Below are positions 61,110 to 64,000 of a stretch of 64,000 nucleotides of DNA, one piece after another (position 1 is the first letter of the stretch; every line of letters starts with the position of its first letter). Both the position numbers and the translations under genes were made by a program. Below the pieces are notes generated by a model. The model searched no databases and had not been told where the DNA came from. It saw only the letters and a program-made list of their open reading frames with translations. The stretch is from the NCBI RefSeq assembly GCF_900100735.1, contig NZ_FNCJ01000006.1, positions 248,001 to 312,000 on the forward strand, read 5' to 3'. Origin of the DNA: Paraburkholderia phenazinium. GTDB taxonomy: Bacteria; Pseudomonadota; Gammaproteobacteria; Burkholderiales; Burkholderiaceae.

Positions 61110-63248
61110 CTACCCCGCGCTGTTGCCCGGCTCCGAACCGTTCAGGCACGTCCACAGAAACTCATACACCATCGCATCATGCACGGCCTGTTCCAGTTCA
61201 TCGGAACCGCCGCCGTGGCCGCCGTCCGTATTCTCCCGATACCACACCTGCTGCGCCCCGAACGCCTGCATGCGCGCCACCATCTTGCGCGCATGTCCGG
61301 GGTGGACCCGGTCGTCGCTGGTCGAGGTGGTGAACAGCACCGGCGGATAAACCACTTCGCCGCGCACGTGATGGTATGGCGAGTAAGTCGCGAGCACACG
61401 GGCTTCATCGGGCTCGTCGGGATCGCCGTATTCGTCGATCCATGACGCACCCGCATGCAGCAGGTGATAGCGGCTCATATCGAGCAGCGGCACCTCGCAC
61501 ACCACCGCACCGAACAGTTCGGGCCGCTGCACCATGCACGCCGCCACCAGCAGGCCGCCGTTGCTGCCGCCCTTGATGCCCAGTTGCGCCGCCGTGGTCA
61601 CGCCATCGGCGATCAGCGTCTCTGCAACGGCGATGAAATCGTCGAACGAACGCTGCCGGTGCGCGCCTTGCGCCGCGAGATGCCAATCCGTGCCGAATTC
61701 GCCGCCACCGCGAATATGCGCGACCACAAACACCCCACCCTGCGCGAGCCAGCCGATCCCAGGACCGGTCAGATAGCTCGGCGTGAGCGGAATGGCGAAG
61801 CCGCCGTAGCCGGTCAAGAGACACGGGCGTGCCGCGGATGCTCCATTCTCCGGCTGATCGCCCTCCAGCAGCGCGCGCGGACCGATCACCGTGTACGGCA
61901 CCCGCGTGCCGTCAGCCGAGTGCGCGTGGCCGCGCTTCACCGCATAAGGCGCCGCGTCGAACTGGGTCGGCCAGCGGTCGAGCAACTCCCATCCGGTCAG
62001 ATCGTCACGCGCCAGATCGGTGAGCCAATACTCGGGCGGCTGAAGATAATCGTCGACATCGACATACACCTCGTCGTTGAGCGTCGGCTCGATCGGCGAC
62101 ACGTCGACCTGCGAACTCGCGCGTGCCGGGAAGGCTCGCGAGGTCCACTCCCATGCACCACCCTCGCTCTGCTGCGGTTGCCACAGCACTGTCTTGCCCT
62201 GCACATCGTCCAGATACGAGACGATCAGATGATGGCGCGTGTGCGTCCAGTCGCACGCCGAGGTCTGCGCGCTCGGCATGAAGAGCGGCACGAAGCGGCG
62301 CTCGCCGGCCAGAAACTCGCGCTCGCGGATCGCCAGCAGCGCGCCGCCCGGAAAGTGCGCGCCTTCGCAGGACCAGTCGAGACGCGGTTCGAGCAGCAAC
62401 CACCCTTCCCAGCCGCCCACCGCCACATGCTCGGGCACGTCGTACTGCTGCCACGCACCGGCGGCATCGAGGTAGAACGTTTCGGAATCGAAGAAGTCGA
62501 CACTGCGCACCACCGTGTGCCGCAAATCGATCGGGTCGTAATTGGCATCGACGCTGATATCGCCAAACTCGCCACGAAACACCACCGGCGCTTCGGCGAG
62601 CGCCGTGCCGCGCGACCAGCGCCGCACTTCGCGCGGATAGCCGGAACGCGTCAGTGTCTTGCCGCCTTTGTCCCAGCCCACATAGACCGTATCGCGATCG
62701 ATCCACGAGACCGTATGCTTGCCCGCCTTGGGGACGATAAAGCCTTCGCTCAGAAAACGTTGTTCGTCGATATCGAATTCGCGCACCACCACCGCGTCCG
62801 AGCCGCCCGGCGACAAGGTCACGAGTGCGCGATCGCCGTCAGGATAGAGGATGTCGAGTTCGACGCAGACCCATGGCGTACCCTCGGCCGCGCCGAGGGC
62901 GTCGAAGTCGAGCAGGTTCTGCCACGCCGGAGCGCCTGCACGCCAGCTCGCCCATGAGGTGCGGCGCCAGATGCCTTTGGGATTGCGCTCGTCCTGCCAC
63001 AGATCGTAGGCCCAGTCCTGCCAGCGATCGGGAATCACCGGCCGCTCGTGCGGCAGATAGGCTGCAGCGAGGCGCTGCGTGAGGCTATCGAAGCGTGCCC
63101 CCTTGCACCACGCGACACGGGTGCGCGCGTTCTGCTGCTCGACCCAGGCCATCGCGGCAGGCTCGTCGAGCGACTCGAGTGACAGGAAAGGATCAGGAGA
63201 AAGCGGCCAGAAAACTGAAGTCGGTGAAGTCGAAGCGGATGCGGGCAT
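61110..63248 (-). CDS. prolyl oligopeptidase family serine peptidase (S9A)
   Basis: A 712-residue cytoplasmic-type peptidase without a signal sequence. The N-terminal two thirds form the beta-propeller gate and the C-terminal third the alpha/beta-hydrolase domain. Catalytic residues are Ser in IKGGSNGGLL (about residue 562), Asp in STSDDRVHPGHARKM (about residue 645) and His in TDGGHGGGSD (about residue 680). It cleaves short proline-containing peptides in characterised relatives. Confidence 0.93.
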   Translation of the reverse strand: MPASASTSPTSVFWPLSPDPFLSLESLDEPAAMAWVEQQNARTRVAWCKGARFDSLTQRLAAAYLPHERPVIPDRWQDWAYDLWQDERNPKGIWRRTSWASWRAGAPAWQNLLDFDALGAAEGTPWVCVELDILYPDGDRALVTLSPGGSDAVVVREFDIDEQRFLSEGFIVPKAGKHTVSWIDRDTVYVGWDKGGKTLTRSGYPREVRRWSRGTALAEAPVVFRGEFGDISVDANYDPIDLRHTVVRSVDFFDSETFYLDAAGAWQQYDVPEHVAVGGWEGWLLLEPRLDWSCEGAHFPGGALLAIREREFLAGERRFVPLFMPSAQTSACDWTHTRHHLIVSYLDDVQGKTVLWQPQQSEGGAWEWTSRAFPARASSQVDVSPIEPTLNDEVYVDVDDYLQPPEYWLTDLARDDLTGWELLDRWPTQFDAAPYAVKRGHAHSADGTRVPYTVIGPRALLEGDQPENGASAARPCLLTGYGGFAIPLTPSYLTGPGIGWLAQGGVFVVAHIRGGGEFGTDWHLAAQGAHRQRSFDDFIAVAETLIADGVTTAAQLGIKGGSNGGLLVAACMVQRPELFGAVVCEVPLLDMSRYHLLHAGASWIDEYGDPDEPDEARVLATYSPYHHVRGEVVYPPVLFTTSTSDDRVHPGHARKMVARMQAFGAQQVWYRENTDGGHGGGSDELEQAVHDAMVYEFLWTCLNGSEPGNSAG

Positions 63249-63330
63249 GGTGGACCGTCGTAACTGAACAACGACGATTATGCCTTGTGATCCGCCCCGC
63301 CCCCTTTAAGTCCCCCAGATCAAGCCAACC

Positions 63331-64000
63331 TCAAGGTTCGAGGTTCAGTTCCTGAATCTTGCGCGTGATCGTATTGCGGCCGATACCCAGGCGCTCAGCC
63401 GCTTCCACCTTGCGGCCGCGCGTGAAGTCGAGCGCTTCGCGAATCACCGCCGCTTCGAAACGCCGGGCGAGTTCGTCCATCACATCGGGCGCGTTCTCGC
63501 GCAGCATCCGTGCAACCTCGGTGCGCAGGCCGCTCTCCCACGCGGCGACGGCAGCCGCGACCGGCATGCCAGGCATCGACGCCACGTGCGCCGGCAGCGT
63601 GGTCCCGTTCGCCGCCGCCTGCCCCGCGACGCCGCCGGTCGCATCGGCGCCCAGCACGCCGCCCGCGGCGATCTCCGCCGAGCCGGCCTGAGCCGGCACC
63701 AGATCGGGCGGCAGATCCTTGATCTCGATGGTCTGCGCCGGCGCCATGACGGTCAACCAGTTGGCGAGATTCTCGAGCTGGCGCACATTGCCTTGAAACG
63801 GCAGCGATGCGAGGTACGCCAGCGCTTCTTCGGAGACCCGCTTCGGCTCGACGCCGAGATCGCGCGCGCTCTTCTGCAGGAAGTGCCGCGTGAGCAAGGG
63901 AATGTCTTCGCTGCGCTCGCGCAGCGCCGGCAGGCGCAGCCGGATCACATTGAGGCGGTGATACAAGTCCTCGCGGAACAGGCCTTGACGCACGCGCGAT
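63331..64000 (-). CDS. ntrC: nitrogen regulation protein NR(I), C-terminal part (cut by right edge)
   Basis: The 3' part of a sigma54-dependent activator. The frame is open to the right edge. It shows the end of the AAA+ domain (RQGLFREDLYHRLNVIRLRLPALRER, then FQGNVRQLENLANWLTVMAP), a long Ala/Gly-rich linker and a Fis-type HTH (KVEAAERLGIGRNTITRKIQEL) at the C-terminus ending NLEP. These match NtrC, the response regulator for nitrogen limitation. The receiver domain and start are outside the window. Confidence 0.88.
   Translation of the reverse strand, partial: SRVRQGLFREDLYHRLNVIRLRLPALRERSEDIPLLTRHFLQKSARDLGVEPKRVSEEALAYLASLPFQGNVRQLENLANWLTVMAPAQTIEIKDLPPDLVPAQAGSAEIAAGGVLGADATGGVAGQAAANGTTLPAHVASMPGMPVAAAVAAWESGLRTEVARMLRENAPDVMDELARRFEAAVIREALDFTRGRKVEAAERLGIGRNTITRKIQELNLEP

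Overview
The window is a GC-rich, densely coded stretch of core chromosome from a beta-proteobacterium of the Burkholderia/Paraburkholderia group. The evidence is the gene content and order: a complete isc operon beside a low-molecular-weight phosphatase gene, pyruvate dehydrogenase genes aceE-aceF-lpdA with a lipoyl domain on the E3 subunit, a polyhydroxyalkanoate phasin, rpfE-like plus recJ, and lolCD-tatD-comEC. I see no insertion sequence, integrase, CRISPR array or rRNA. The only clear foreign-looking patch is the AT-rich AbiE-like module near 58.0-60.05 kb.

Layout. 0-8 kb, minus strand: pyrG (cut by the left edge), an alpha/beta hydrolase, comEC, tatD, lolD, lolC. 8-16 kb: an antitoxin gene without its toxin, then plus-strand rpfE-like, recJ, prfB with its programmed +1 frameshift, lysS and a glycine-zipper envelope protein. 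15.6-22.4 kb, minus strand: iscR-iscS-iscU-iscA-hscB-hscA-fdx-iscX, driven by a promoter overlapped by an IscR type-1 box, preceded by a low-molecular-weight phosphatase gene. 22.5-27.6 kb: lutB and lutA, which lack a neighbouring lutC, with a divergent IclR regulator, then pbpG. 28-29 kb: phaP with two perfect palindromes around its promoter. 29.4-36 kb: lpdA, aceF and aceE, with a dispersed palindromic repeat between lpdA and aceF. 36.2-44 kb: a PAS histidine kinase/response-regulator pair, folD, an acyltransferase and oligopeptidase A. 44-48 kb: a cytosine-deaminase-family amidohydrolase, dinB, a small divergent gene sharing dinB's LexA box, and an aspartate/glutamate-racemase-family protein. 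48-52 kb: an ABC importer of unknown substrate (ATPase plus fused double permease, no binding protein) with a long leader holding two small ORFs. 52-57 kb: a structured leader with its own leader ORF ahead of an 81-aa membrane protein, an OprB porin, kup, a 26-aa membrane ORF and the initiator tRNA. 57-60 kb: two small hypothetical genes and the AbiE-like pair, whose toxin-side gene carries a stop at codon 7. 60-64 kb: xthA, a prolyl oligopeptidase and the 3' part of ntrC.

The most interesting material is regulatory. The leader at 52.2-52.5 kb has a leader ORF whose stop codon lies inside one arm of two mutually exclusive hairpins, which is attenuator architecture in front of an unrecognised small membrane protein. 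The ABC importer leader on the opposite strand, the shared LexA box at dinB, and the AbiE-like module with its inverted-repeat cluster and interrupted partner gene are the next best candidates.
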